The notes beneath the pieces are model-generated. The model made no database searches. It was given only the letters and a program-made list of their open reading frames with translations, and was not told the DNA's origin. The position numbers and the translations under genes were made by a program. DNA of 64,000 nucleotides from Bacterioplanoides pacificum (lineage in GTDB: Bacteria > Pseudomonadota > Gammaproteobacteria > Pseudomonadales > Oceanobacteraceae): the NCBI RefSeq assembly GCF_042648445.1, contig NZ_JBHRYB010000008.1, forward strand, positions 1-64,000, given 5' to 3'. This document shows, in pieces, positions 43,665-52,561 of the stretch. The stretch's first letter is position 1. The number at the start of each line of letters is the position of its first letter.

Positions 43665-44906
43665 ATGAAACGATTAATTCAACCCGGTGTTGCCATAGCC
43701 CTGTCTCTGATTGTGACAGGCACTGTGATGTCAGCGCCAGCCTATGCCGTCGAAAACCAAGAAGCGGCGGCTTATGAAGAAGTGGAAAAGGGGCCGAACA
43801 ATGGCCGCATGCTGAGACAGGACGGCTTTGCCATTGAGCTGGCCATTTTTGAAGACGGCGTGCCGCCGGAGTTTCGGGTCTGGGCCACTATGAACGGTCA
43901 GGCCCTGAGCCCTGATGATGTCAAGGTTCGGGTGGTGCTCAAGCGCCTCGGTGATGTGAATGACCGGATCGGTTTCTACCGCCAGGAGGGTTATCTGCGC
44001 GGTGACATGGCCATCTATGAACCCCACTCCTTCGCGGTGGAACTGAATGCCGACTATCAGGGCAAGACTTACCGCTGGGCCTATGACAATTTTGAGGGCC
44101 GGGTGGATATTAAGGATGACATCGCCGCAGCTAACGGTATCGAAACGGCGAAAGCCGGTCCGGGCACCATTCACCAGACAATCACCGCTTATGGTGAGTT
44201 GATCAATCCGGTTGAAAACACACGCGACATTGTGGCGCGCTTTGCCGGTGTTGTTAAGAAAGTTCATGTCAAGCTGGGTAGCCAGGTGAAGAAAGGCGAT
44301 TCACTGGTAACCATTGAAAGCAACCAGGGCTTGAATGCCTACACCATTAAAGCACCGATTGACGGCGTGGTATCCGGCCGTTATGTCAGCGCCGGAGAGC
44401 AAACTGACGGGCAGACCTTGCTGCGCCTGATCAACAATCGAGAACTAGTTGCCGAAATTTATGTATTTCCACAGGACCGCTCGAAAGTTCGGATGGGTAG
44501 TCCGGTGGTGCTGGAAGTCGACGGCGTTGAACAACCGGCTGAAGGTGTCATTAGCTACATCGGGGCAGAAATCATCGAGGGGCGGGGCTTTCCGGTACGG
44601 ATAGCGATTGATAACGCTGCGGGCGTATTCAGCCCAGGCGCTTTTGTTCACGGCCGTATTACGGTTGCCCGTTACGATGTTTCGCTATCGGTCAAACGCG
44701 ATGGCATCCAGGCCTTCCGCGATTTCCAGGTGGTTTACGCCAAAGTGGGTGAAACCTATGAAGTTCGCATGCTGGAACTCGGCGCGCAGGCCGGTGAATG
44801 GGCCGAAGTGCTGGGCGGGCTTGAGACCGGTACCGAGTACGTGACCAGCAACAGCTATGTCATCAAGGCCGACATCGACAAGTCCGGCGCTTCCCACGAT
44901 CACTAA
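43665..44906 (+). CDS. czcB: CzcB-like periplasmic adaptor of RND metal efflux
   Basis: A 413-residue membrane-fusion protein with a signal peptide (cleavage after APAYA near residue 28). A first domain of about 130 residues (GPNNGRMLRQDGFAIELAIF) is the extra N-terminal region of metal-type adaptors. Then come the barrel-sandwich hybrid halves (ARFAGVVKKVHVKLGSQVKK and APIDGVVSGRYVSAGEQTDG, about 185-250) and the beta-barrel. It links the inner-membrane pump to the CzcC channel. It ends ASHDH, a short His/Asp tail. AGGAG precedes the ATG. Confidence 0.9.
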   Translation: MKRLIQPGVAIALSLIVTGTVMSAPAYAVENQEAAAYEEVEKGPNNGRMLRQDGFAIELAIFEDGVPPEFRVWATMNGQALSPDDVKVRVVLKRLGDVNDRIGFYRQEGYLRGDMAIYEPHSFAVELNADYQGKTYRWAYDNFEGRVDIKDDIAAANGIETAKAGPGTIHQTITAYGELINPVENTRDIVARFAGVVKKVHVKLGSQVKKGDSLVTIESNQGLNAYTIKAPIDGVVSGRYVSAGEQTDGQTLLRLINNRELVAEIYVFPQDRSKVRMGSPVVLEVDGVEQPAEGVISYIGAEIIEGRGFPVRIAIDNAAGVFSPGAFVHGRITVARYDVSLSVKRDGIQAFRDFQVVYAKVGETYEVRMLELGAQAGEWAEVLGGLETGTEYVTSNSYVIKADIDKSGASHDH

Positions 44907-44927
44907 TCCCACGACCACGAGGTTCTT

Positions 44928-47900
44928 ATGTTAGACATGATACTGCGGTCATCGCTGAATGGCCGCACGCTGATAATGGTCGCGGTACTTTTTCTGTGCG
45001 CATTGGGGGCCTGGAATTTTACCCGCCTGCCGATTGATGCGGTGCCGGATATTACCAATGTCCAAGTGGTGATCAACACCGAGGCGTCCGGTTATACCCC
45101 GCTTGAAGTCGAGCAACGGGTCACTTTTCCGATTGAAACCGCGATGGCCGGATTGCCGAATCTCGAATACACGCGTTCGGTGTCCCGCTATGGCCTGTCC
45201 CAGGTAACGATCATCTTCAGTGACGATACCGATATTTATTTTGCCCGCCAGTTAGTCAATGAACGTCTATCGACGGCCAAGGCTAAGCTGCCTAGTTCAA
45301 TGGACCCGGAGTTGGGGCCGATTGCTACGGGGTTGGGTGAGATCTTTATGTTCACCGTCGATGCCGAACCCGGTGCAACCAAGGAAGACGGTTCATTGAT
45401 CACGCCTACCGATTTGCGGACCGCTCACGACTGGATTATCCGTCCACAGCTACTGCGAGTACCCGGTGTGGTCGAAGTCAACCCAATCGGTGGCTTTAAG
45501 CGTGAAATCCAGGTGGCTATCAAGCCGGAAAAGCTGCTGTTTTATCAGGTTACCCAACAGGAATTGATCGCGGCGATTGCCGAGAACAATGAAAACCGTG
45601 GTGTCGGTTTTGTGGAGAAAAAAGGTGCTCAGCTGTTGCTACGGGTACCGGGGCAGGCCGGTAGCCTGGAGGCAATCGGCAATATCCTGGTGCGTACATT
45701 TGATGCGGTGCCGGTGCGGGTGAAAGACCTGGCCGATGTTCAAGAAGGACAGGAGCTGCGCTCCGGTGCTGCCACCCAAAACGGCCGCGAGGTGGTGATG
45801 AGCACCGTCTTTATGCTGGTGGGTGAAAACAGTCGCACCGTCGCCAAAGGTGTGGCGGAAAAACTGCAGGCCGTTAATGCCAGTCTGCCGGAAGGCATTG
45901 TGGCAACGGCGGTTTATGACCGTACCAAGCTGGTGGACAAGACCTTAACAACCGTGCAGACCAACCTGCTGGAAGGTGCGCTGCTGGTTATTGTGATCCT
46001 GTTCTTCCTGCTGGGCAACGTGCGCGCGGCACTGCTGACCGCAGCGGTTATCCCCATCGCCATGCTGATGACCATCACTGGCATGGTGCAGACGCGCGTC
46101 AGCGCTAACCTGATGAGCTTGGGGGCGCTGGACTTCGGTCTGCTGGTCGATGGTGCCATTATCATTGTTGAAAACTGTCTGCGGCGTCTGGGTATAGAGG
46201 CTAAAAGCGGCCGATCTATGTCTTTGTCTGAGCGGCTCGAAGTTGTTTATAGCGCCACTAAGGAAGTGATCAGACCAGCGCTGTTCGGTGTATTTATTAT
46301 CACCGCCGTGTACCTGCCTATCTTCTCGCTGACCGGTGTGGAAGGGAAGATGTTCCACCCGATGGCGCTTACCGTAGTCATTGCACTGAGCTGCGCCATG
46401 TTGCTGTCGATTACCTTTGTACCGGCGGCTATTGCCTTCCTATTCAAGGAACCGGTGGAAGAGAAGGAAAACAAAGCTTTCAACGCTCTGCAAAACGGGT
46501 ATGAAAGTTTGTTGGTGAAAGCCATTAAGGCCCGCTGGCTTGTGGTTTCCCTTGCAGCGGTGTTGGTGCTGATCTCAGGCTGGGGTGCGACCCGCCTGGG
46601 CAGTGAGTTTGTGCCCAATCTTGACGAGGGCGATATTGCCATGCACGCACTGCGGATTCCTGGCACCTCGTTGTCGCAGTCGATTGAGTTCCAGCGGGTG
46701 CTGGAGGAGAGGATCAAGGAACTGCCGGAAGTCGAGCGGGTATTCGCCAAGATGGGTACCGCTGATGTGGCCACCGATGCTGTTCCCCCCAGCGTGGCGG
46801 ATAACTTTATCATTCTCAAGCCCCGCTCTGAGTGGCCGGACTCCGGCAAGCCGAAGGCGGAGATTGTTAAAGAGCTTGATGCATTGGTCAGCGACATACC
46901 GGGTAACCGCTATGAGTTCCTGCAACCGATCCAGATGCGTTTTAACGAACTGCTGTCAGGTGTTCGTGCAGAGCTGGCGATCAAGGTGTTTGGTGATGAG
47001 CTCGACAGGCTGGCGGAAGTCGGCGGCGCTATCGAAGAGGCCATTGCTGACGTCGAGGGTATTGTGGATATCCAGGTGGAGCAGACTAAGGGTCTGCCAT
47101 TCCTGACAATAGTGCCGCGCAGTGATGAGATGGCGCACTACAAAGTCACACTACGTTCTTTGCAGGATCAGCTGGCAGTTGCTATCGGCGGTCAGGTGTC
47201 GAGCCTGTTCTACGAAGGTGATCGCAGTTTTGACATTACCGTCAGATTGCCCGAGCAACGTCGCAGTGACCTCGACAGCCTTGGCTCGCTACCGATACAA
47301 GTTAGCGGTGAACGCTATGTGCCCCTGAATGAACTGGTCGACTTTGAATACGTGGACGGCCTCAACCAGGTCAACCGCGAAAATGGCAAGCGCCGTGTGG
47401 TGGTTACCGCCAATGTTCGTGGTCGTGACCTGGGCTCTTTTGTAAAAGATGTGCAGGCGTCTATTAACGGTCGTGTGGATATCCCGGCCGGTTATTGGGT
47501 TGAGTACGGCGGCACCTATCAAAGCTTGCAATCGGCGTCCAATCGCTTGATGTTGGTGGTGCCAGTAACGTTGGTGATGATTGTCGGCCTGTTGCTGTTG
47601 GCGCTACGCTCTTTCAAGGATTCCATGGTGATCTTCACCGGTATTCCGCTGGCCCTGACCGGTGGTGTATTAGCGCTGGTCTTGAGGGATATTCCGTTCT
47701 CTATCTCGGCGGCGGTTGGCTTTATCGCACTGTCGGGTATCGCCATTCTTAACGGGTTGGTGATGGTGTCCTTTATCCGTGAGTTGATTAAGGACGGCAT
47801 GGGTATCGACGAGGCAATCGTCAGCGGCGCTTTAACGCGGCTGCGCCCGGTGATTACTACTGCGCTGGTTGCCTCGCTGGGTTTTGTGCCGATGGCATTG

Positions 47901-48065
47901 AATACCGGGATTGGTTCCGAAGTGCAGCGTCCACTGGCTACCGTGGTAATCGGCGGTGTGATCTCATCGACCCTGCTGACTCTGTTTGTACTACCAGCGC
48001 TGTATCGAATATTGCAGCGTCCTGCAAAAATTGTTTCTCAATCTGAAAAAACCATTTCTCAATAA
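44928..48065 (+). CDS. czcA: CzcA-like heavy-metal RND efflux transporter
   Basis: A 1045-residue inner-membrane proton-driven pump of the heavy-metal (HME-RND) family, expelling divalent cations such as Zn, Co, Cd or Ni through CzcB and CzcC. The TM4 signature DFGLLVDGAIIIVEN begins at Asp402, as in CzcA, and has the DFGxxVDGAxxxxEN form of divalent-cation pumps rather than the Cu/Ag type. Other conserved parts are the N-terminal RLPIDAVPDITNVQVVINTE and the second-half GFIALSGIAILNGLVM. Full length for the family. The exact metal cannot be read from the sequence. Confidence 0.94.
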   Translation: MLDMILRSSLNGRTLIMVAVLFLCALGAWNFTRLPIDAVPDITNVQVVINTEASGYTPLEVEQRVTFPIETAMAGLPNLEYTRSVSRYGLSQVTIIFSDDTDIYFARQLVNERLSTAKAKLPSSMDPELGPIATGLGEIFMFTVDAEPGATKEDGSLITPTDLRTAHDWIIRPQLLRVPGVVEVNPIGGFKREIQVAIKPEKLLFYQVTQQELIAAIAENNENRGVGFVEKKGAQLLLRVPGQAGSLEAIGNILVRTFDAVPVRVKDLADVQEGQELRSGAATQNGREVVMSTVFMLVGENSRTVAKGVAEKLQAVNASLPEGIVATAVYDRTKLVDKTLTTVQTNLLEGALLVIVILFFLLGNVRAALLTAAVIPIAMLMTITGMVQTRVSANLMSLGALDFGLLVDGAIIIVENCLRRLGIEAKSGRSMSLSERLEVVYSATKEVIRPALFGVFIITAVYLPIFSLTGVEGKMFHPMALTVVIALSCAMLLSITFVPAAIAFLFKEPVEEKENKAFNALQNGYESLLVKAIKARWLVVSLAAVLVLISGWGATRLGSEFVPNLDEGDIAMHALRIPGTSLSQSIEFQRVLEERIKELPEVERVFAKMGTADVATDAVPPSVADNFIILKPRSEWPDSGKPKAEIVKELDALVSDIPGNRYEFLQPIQMRFNELLSGVRAELAIKVFGDELDRLAEVGGAIEEAIADVEGIVDIQVEQTKGLPFLTIVPRSDEMAHYKVTLRSLQDQLAVAIGGQVSSLFYEGDRSFDITVRLPEQRRSDLDSLGSLPIQVSGERYVPLNELVDFEYVDGLNQVNRENGKRRVVVTANVRGRDLGSFVKDVQASINGRVDIPAGYWVEYGGTYQSLQSASNRLMLVVPVTLVMIVGLLLLALRSFKDSMVIFTGIPLALTGGVLALVLRDIPFSISAAVGFIALSGIAILNGLVMVSFIRELIKDGMGIDEAIVSGALTRLRPVITTALVASLGFVPMALNTGIGSEVQRPLATVVIGGVISSTLLTLFVLPALYRILQRPAKIVSQSEKTISQ

Positions 48066-48083
48066 TTGGAGAGTTAAAAGTCT

Positions 48084-49103
48084 ATGTTTAAGTTATTATT
48101 AGTAGCCGCGGCCGCCTTAGCCAGTGCGTTGGCTTTTGGGCACGGCATGTCGGCAGAAGATCAGGCAAGGGCGTTGAACGCCAGTTACTTCGAATTTGTA
48201 GAACTCGGTGCTATTCATATGATCACCGGCTATGACCACCTGCTGTTTCTGTTCGGGGTGATGTTCTTTCTGACCCGGTTCACCGAGATCGTCAAGTTCA
48301 TCACCGCCTTCACCATCGGTCATTCGATCACGCTGGTGTTTGCAACCCTGGCAGGTATTAAGATCAATTACTTTTTAATTGATGCGGTTATCGCCTTGAC
48401 GGTGTGTTACAAGGCCTTCGATAACCTGGGGGGGTTTAAGCGCTACCTGAAAACCCAGCCGCCCAGCTTGCTCTGGATGGTGTTTGGTTTTGGCCTGATT
48501 CACGGTTTTGGCCTTTCAACCCGCCTGCAGCAGTTGCCGTTGGGCGAGGAAGGACTGGTTGGAAAAATCCTGTCTTTTAACGTTGGTGTTGAGTTGGGAC
48601 AGATAGCTGCACTGGCTATTATGCTGGTCGTGCTTACCGCCTGGCGTAAACGTGAGAGTTTCTCCCGCTTTGCTGTAATGTCGAATATGGGGCTGATGGT
48701 GGTGGGTCTGTTCCTGCTGGCACTCCAGTTGCACGGTTACTTGCACAGCAAATACCCGGATGACTTCCCGCTTAACAAAGATGATCACTCCCATGTGCAT
48801 GAGGATATGGCTATGTTGGATTATTCCAATGGTCCAGCTAATAGCCTGCACAGTGATGACGGCGGTGTCTCGTATCACAGTGCTCACTCTTCGGCAACAG
48901 CTGAAGCTCCTAAGGGCTCACACAGTGATGATGGAGGTGCTTCTTATCACGGTGACCACTCTCCGACAACACCCAAAGCTCCTAACGGCCTGCACAGTGA
49001 TGACGGTGGTGTCTCGTATCACGGCGCCCATTCTCCGGCAGCCAAAACGCCTAAGAGCTTGCACAGTGATGATGGTGGCGCTTCGTATCACAGCGCCCAC
49101 TAA
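48084..49103 (+). CDS. HupE/UreJ-like membrane protein with repeated His/Asp tail
   Basis: A 339-residue protein. It has a signal peptide ending near the first His (LAFGHG), then six or so transmembrane helices of the HupE/UreJ_2 type (GAIHMITGYDHLLFLFGVMF, FTIGHSITLVFATLAG, FGFGLIHGFGLS). HupE relatives import nickel or cobalt; in metal islands they accompany efflux genes. After the last helix, residues about 230-339 are hydrophilic, beginning KDDHSHVHED and followed by four copies of a 23-24-residue unit with the core HSDDGGxSYHxxHS. This is probably a periplasmic or cytoplasmic metal buffer. The exact metal is unknown. Confidence 0.82.
   Translation: MFKLLLVAAAALASALAFGHGMSAEDQARALNASYFEFVELGAIHMITGYDHLLFLFGVMFFLTRFTEIVKFITAFTIGHSITLVFATLAGIKINYFLIDAVIALTVCYKAFDNLGGFKRYLKTQPPSLLWMVFGFGLIHGFGLSTRLQQLPLGEEGLVGKILSFNVGVELGQIAALAIMLVVLTAWRKRESFSRFAVMSNMGLMVVGLFLLALQLHGYLHSKYPDDFPLNKDDHSHVHEDMAMLDYSNGPANSLHSDDGGVSYHSAHSSATAEAPKGSHSDDGGASYHGDHSPTTPKAPNGLHSDDGGVSYHGAHSPAAKTPKSLHSDDGGASYHSAH
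48849..49101 (+). repeat. Four tandem repeats (72, 72, 69 bp periods) in the HupE-like gene
   Basis: Units beginning CACAGTGATGA at 48849, 48921, 48993 and 49062 encode HSDDGG(V/A)SYH(S/G)(A/D)HS followed by a Pro/Ala-rich spacer. The last unit ends at the stop codon. The copies are well conserved at DNA level, suggesting recent expansion. Confidence 0.9.
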
Positions 49104-49128
49104 ATGAAAACTGAACAGGAGTATTGCC

Positions 49129-49482
49129 ATGAAGGCATGCAAAATCATACTGATTCTATTTCTGATGTCAGCCTCTCCCCTGGGAATCGCCCATGGCGGG
49201 GGTCACAAACAAGTGAGTGAAGATCAGGTTGTCGAGATTGCCCAACGAGCTCTCAGGCAGCTGTCGTCAGCAGACTATGGTCTGAGTGTCGGAAAATTGA
49301 GTCCGACCTGGGCCGAGCTTGATGCGAGCAACATCAAAGTTGTTGAACGTCGTCGCGGTTATTTTGTCGTCAAGGTCCACAATCCACAGGAGAATGACAT
49401 CGCTTACATGCTGATTTCCGCTGCGGGTGAACTCTACGATATGAATGACACTGGTAAATTTGTCGGAGTGAATAAGGAGTAG
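49129..49482 (+). CDS. Small exported protein, DUF6488-like
   Basis: A 117-residue protein with a signal peptide (MKACKIILILFLMSASPLG, cleavage near AHG at residue 22) followed by a His-rich start (HGGGHK). The body has a PepSY-like alpha/beta pattern (VSEDQVVEIAQRAL, then YFVVKVHNPQENDIAYMLIS). I recall similar small periplasmic proteins beside czc genes (DUF6488), but membership was not tested. Probably periplasmic metal binding; the operon position supports this. Confidence 0.6.
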   Translation: MKACKIILILFLMSASPLGIAHGGGHKQVSEDQVVEIAQRALRQLSSADYGLSVGKLSPTWAELDASNIKVVERRRGYFVVKVHNPQENDIAYMLISAAGELYDMNDTGKFVGVNKE

Positions 49483-49484
49483 TT

Positions 49485-49823
49485 ATGGAGGCGATAATCA
49501 AGGTCTTTGCCGCCGCAGTCATTATTGCGTTTACCTCTTGGTTATCTGGAAAGAAACCTGATTTGGCAGGCTTTATTATCGCCCTTCCCATGGTTTCTAT
49601 CCTGGCACTGCTGTTTTCCTACCTAGAGCATCGAAGCGCTGACATGTCAATCACCCTGGCCAAGAGTGTGATGGTGGGGGCACCTTTGTCCTACCTGTTC
49701 TTTATGCCTTTCTTTTTTGCAGAGAAATTCGGTTGGGGTTTCTGGGTGCCTTATATCACAGGGCTCGGTTTGCTTGGTATCGGTTACCTCCTACATAGCT
49801 ACATTATGAACCTTATCGGCTAG
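49485..49823 (+). CDS. Small membrane protein, DUF3147/GlpM-like
   Basis: A 112-residue inner-membrane protein with four hydrophobic segments (about 2-20, 27-45, 57-78 and 88-108), matching the size and layout of DUF3147/GlpM-type proteins (FTSWLSGKKPDLAGFIIALP). Function not known. It starts 2 bp after the previous stop, with AAGGAG just upstream, and is the last gene inside the island. Confidence 0.65.
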   Translation: MEAIIKVFAAAVIIAFTSWLSGKKPDLAGFIIALPMVSILALLFSYLEHRSADMSITLAKSVMVGAPLSYLFFMPFFFAEKFGWGFWVPYITGLGLLGIGYLLHSYIMNLIG

Positions 49824-49883
49824 TGGGTGTGTGTCATGGGAGGTACGCATTATTTTTTATTTGTCGCATTAATGTAGAGCCAC

Positions 49884-49903
49884 GGTAATCCCCCCGAAAA
49901 ATA
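49884..49903 (-). repeat. Right terminal inverted repeat of the metal island
   Basis: GGTAATCCCCCCGAAAAATA, the exact reverse complement of 40741-40760. It lies 60 bp after the last island gene. Confidence 0.85.
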
Positions 49904-49955
49904 GCTGAAGTCCAAAGTAGAATTTTCTCGTAATCTACACGCAGGAGATTCTGCA

Positions 49956-50032
49956 ATGAAAAAATCCCGATCATCGTAGCGGCCGGATTATTCTGCTGCC
50001 AGAATTACCAAGCCTCTGAGATTGGAAGTTGA
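49956..50032 (+). pseudogene. Remnant of a porin-like signal sequence
   Basis: After a good ribosome site (AGGAG) the ATG at 49956 reads only seven codons before a stop. If one A is added in the A run, the frame becomes MKKIPIIVAAGLFCCQNYQA and ends EIGS, which looks like the signal peptide and first residues of an outer-membrane porin. Nothing porin-like follows. It is a 5' scrap lying just outside the metal island. The rest of 49824-50190 holds the right inverted repeat and a terminator; I see nothing else there. Confidence 0.45.
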
Positions 50033-50121
50033 AAGAAACAAACGCAGTGCGGATCACCTCAAGCCACCTGACGGATCAATGTTGAAAATTCAAACGCTGA
50101 TCGCCTGGCTCCCATAACCAA

Positions 50122-50153
50122 AAAGCCGCCGTTGTTTTCACAATGGCGGCTTT
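50122..50153. terminator. Terminator downstream of transketolase
   Basis: AAAGCCGCC paired with GGCGGCTTT (inner G-TTG/CAA-T extension), followed on the minus strand by TTTTTGG and on the plus strand by TGTTTTTA. It lies 38 bp beyond the tkt stop codon. Confidence 0.8.
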
Positions 50154-50190
50154 GTTTTTACGCTATCCCGGCATCAGCCGGAATAGTGGT

Positions 50191-52182
50191 TTAGGCCGTT
50201 AATTCGTTAACAGCTTCAACCACAGCATCGGTGGTAATACCAAACTCTTTAAACAGTTCACCAGCCGGTGCAGATTCACCGAAGGTGTCCATGCCGATGA
50301 TCTTGCCTTGCAGGCCAACAAACTTGTACCAGAAGTCTTTGTGCAGTGCTTCAACCGCTACACGAGCCGTCACCGCCGCTGGCAGTACCGATTCAATGTA
50401 AGCTGCGTCTTGTTTGCAGAAGCGCTCGGCACACGGCATAGAAACAACACGAACCTGCTTACCCGACAGCTGCTCAGCCGCTTCCATCGCCAGTTTCACT
50501 TCAGAACCGGTGGCGATGATGATGGCGTCCGGAGTGCCTTCGCAATCCTTCAGGATATAACCACCTTTGGCGATGTTGTTTACCTGCTCAGCGGTACGTT
50601 GCTGATGCTGCAGACCCTGACGAGAGAAAATCAGTGCGCTTGGGCCATCGGTACGTTCAACGGCAGATTTCCAGCAGGTGGCTGATTCAACCGTGTCACA
50701 CGGGCGCCAGGTTTCCAGGTTGGGGGTGTTACGCAGGTTAGCCACTTGCTCAACCGGTTGGTGGGTCGGGCCGTCTTCACCCAGGCCGATAGAATCGTGG
50801 GTGTACACAAAGATGGAGCGTTGCTTCATCAGCGCCGCCATACGTACGGCGTTACGGGCGTATTCCATAAACATCAGGAAGGTGGCGCCGTAAGGAACAA
50901 ACCCTTTGTGCAGCGCGATACCGTTCATCATGGCGCTCATACCGAATTCACGTACGCCGTAGAACAGGTAGTTACCGGAAGCGTCGGTTTCGCTCACGCC
51001 CTGTGCGTCTTTCCACAGCGTCAGGTTTGAGCCGGCCAGGTCGGCAGAGCCGCCGAGGAACTCCGGCAGTAACGGGCCGAAGGCGTTCAGAGTGTTCTGA
51101 GACGCTTTACGGGAAGCCACTTCTTCCCCTTTGGCTTGGCACTCTTCAATGTAGGCCTGAGCTTTGGCAGAGAAATCGGCTGGCAGATCACCGGCCATAC
51201 GGCGCTTAAATTCCGCCGCCAGTTCCGGGTAGGCTGCTTCATAGGCTGCGAACTTGTCGTTCCAGCTTTGTTCAGCGGCCGCACCTTTGGCTTTGGCGCT
51301 CCAGCCTTGGTAGACGTTTTCAGGGATTTCGAAAGAGCCGTGGTTCCAGCCTAAACGCTCACGGGTCAGAGCAATTTCATCGTCGCCCAGTGGTGCGCCG
51401 TGGCACTCTTCTTTGCCTTCTTTATTCGGCGAGCCAAAACCAATGATGGTTTTGCAGCAGATCAGGGTAGGTTGCTCAGTGTTGGCACGCGCGGTTTCGA
51501 TCGCTTGTTTGATCTCTTCCGGATCGTGGCCGTTTACACGTGGAATTACCTGCCAGCCGTAAGATTCGAAGCGTTTAACCGTGTCGTCGGTGAACCAGCC
51601 TTCCACTTCACCATCGATGGAGATGCCGTTGTCATCGTAGAATGCAATCAGCTTGCCTAAGCCCAGTGTACCGGCCAGCGAGCAGGCTTCGTGGGAGATG
51701 CCTTCCATCATGCAGCCATCACCCAGGAAGACGTAGGTGTTGTGGTCAACGATGTTGTGGCCGTCGCGGTTGAACTGCGCGGCCAGCACTTTTTCGGCGG
51801 TGGCCATACCTACGCCGTTGGCGATGCCCTGACCCAGAGGGCCGGTGGTGGTTTCAATGCCGGGTGCATAACCGTACTCCGGGTGGCCCGGGGTTTTGGA
51901 GTGCAGCTGGCGGAAGTTTTTCAGGTCGTCGATGCTCAGGTCGTAGCCGGCCAGGTGCAGCAGCGAATAGATCAGCATCGAGCCATGGCCGTTCGACAGG
52001 ATAAAGCGGTCGCGGTCGGCCCAGTCCGGGTTTTCCGGGTTGTGCTTGAGGTAGTCGTTCCATAACACTTCGGCGATGTCGGCCATGCCCATTGGGGCAC
52101 CCGGGTGGCCAGATTTAGCTTTCTGAACGGCGTCCATGCTCAATGCACGGATGGCATTGGCCAGTTCGGAACGAGATGTCAT
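50191..52182 (-). CDS. tktA: Transketolase
   Basis: A 663-residue thiamine-diphosphate enzyme of the pentose phosphate pathway that moves two-carbon units between sugar phosphates. Visible features are SGHPGAPMGMADIAEVLW (about 24-41), the ThDP motif GDGCMMEGISHEACSLAG (about 154-171), YDDNGISIDG and the pyrimidine-domain THDSIGLGEDGPTHQPVEQ (about 455-473). Full family length. AGGAGTCGCT precedes the ATG. Transcribed alone, with a terminator behind it. Confidence 0.97.
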   Translation of the reverse strand: MTSRSELANAIRALSMDAVQKAKSGHPGAPMGMADIAEVLWNDYLKHNPENPDWADRDRFILSNGHGSMLIYSLLHLAGYDLSIDDLKNFRQLHSKTPGHPEYGYAPGIETTTGPLGQGIANGVGMATAEKVLAAQFNRDGHNIVDHNTYVFLGDGCMMEGISHEACSLAGTLGLGKLIAFYDDNGISIDGEVEGWFTDDTVKRFESYGWQVIPRVNGHDPEEIKQAIETARANTEQPTLICCKTIIGFGSPNKEGKEECHGAPLGDDEIALTRERLGWNHGSFEIPENVYQGWSAKAKGAAAEQSWNDKFAAYEAAYPELAAEFKRRMAGDLPADFSAKAQAYIEECQAKGEEVASRKASQNTLNAFGPLLPEFLGGSADLAGSNLTLWKDAQGVSETDASGNYLFYGVREFGMSAMMNGIALHKGFVPYGATFLMFMEYARNAVRMAALMKQRSIFVYTHDSIGLGEDGPTHQPVEQVANLRNTPNLETWRPCDTVESATCWKSAVERTDGPSALIFSRQGLQHQQRTAEQVNNIAKGGYILKDCEGTPDAIIIATGSEVKLAMEAAEQLSGKQVRVVSMPCAERFCKQDAAYIESVLPAAVTARVAVEALHKDFWYKFVGLQGKIIGMDTFGESAPAGELFKEFGITTDAVVEAVNELTA

Positions 52183-52561
52183 GTAGCGACTCCTAAAATC
52201 ACGGTAAACAAGGCGTTGTTAGTCTGGCACGGATATCAAATCTGGCCAGTGCACCGGCTGAAATCGGCACGATTCCCGCCTGGCGCTGAAAAAGGCGCCA
52301 TTGTCGCTCAGAATGCGATCAGCGGCAAACCGCATTTGCCATATTGCCGTGCTTTTGTGTTCCGGGAGGTTTGCGGGAGGCGAGGCGCTGGCGGCATAGG
52401 CTGCTGCAAAGACGGTTCAAGAGAAAAAACGCGCCAGTGAATACCGATGTCTTCTAAAAACATCAATTTTTACATTATTTGCTCGCTATTGGAAAACTTT
52501 GGTTGACCTTGTGGTCAGGTTTATTTAATTAGGCGCCTGTTTTCACTTAACCTATGGGTAA
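52183..52561. other. Intergenic region between divergent tktA and a solute-binding protein gene
   Basis: About 380 bp that must hold both promoters. The first 150 bp upstream of tktA contain GGCGC-type inverted repeats (near 52281-52300). The half next to 52562 is AT-rich. I could not assign a confident promoter, operator or RNA. Confidence 0.4.

Larger units (their letters stand above)
40741..49903. mobile_element. Metal-efflux island bounded by 20-bp inverted repeats
   Basis: An exact 20-bp sequence, TATTTTTCGGGGGGATTACC, is at 40741-40760, and its reverse complement is at 49884-49903. The 9.2 kb between holds one complete co-oriented set: BlaI-type regulator, M56 peptidase, CzcC/B/A, HupE-like protein and two small genes. 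No transposase or integrase is visible inside, so it could be a passive element moved in trans or a decayed transposon. Beyond the repeats the bases differ. A TA pair flanks both ends if the outer TA is counted as target sequence, but this cannot be distinguished from the repeat itself. No established transposon family was recognised from the ends. Confidence 0.6.

Noticed and set aside
48849..49101. CRISPR-like array
   Set aside because: The 69-72-bp repeats are in frame within the HupE-like gene and have no constant-length unique spacers. No CRISPR array is visible anywhere in the window.
40741..49903. Assigning the metal island to Tn7-, Tn3- or Tn5053-type transposons
   Set aside because: The 20-bp ends do not match the terminal sequences I know for these groups, and no transposition gene is present.
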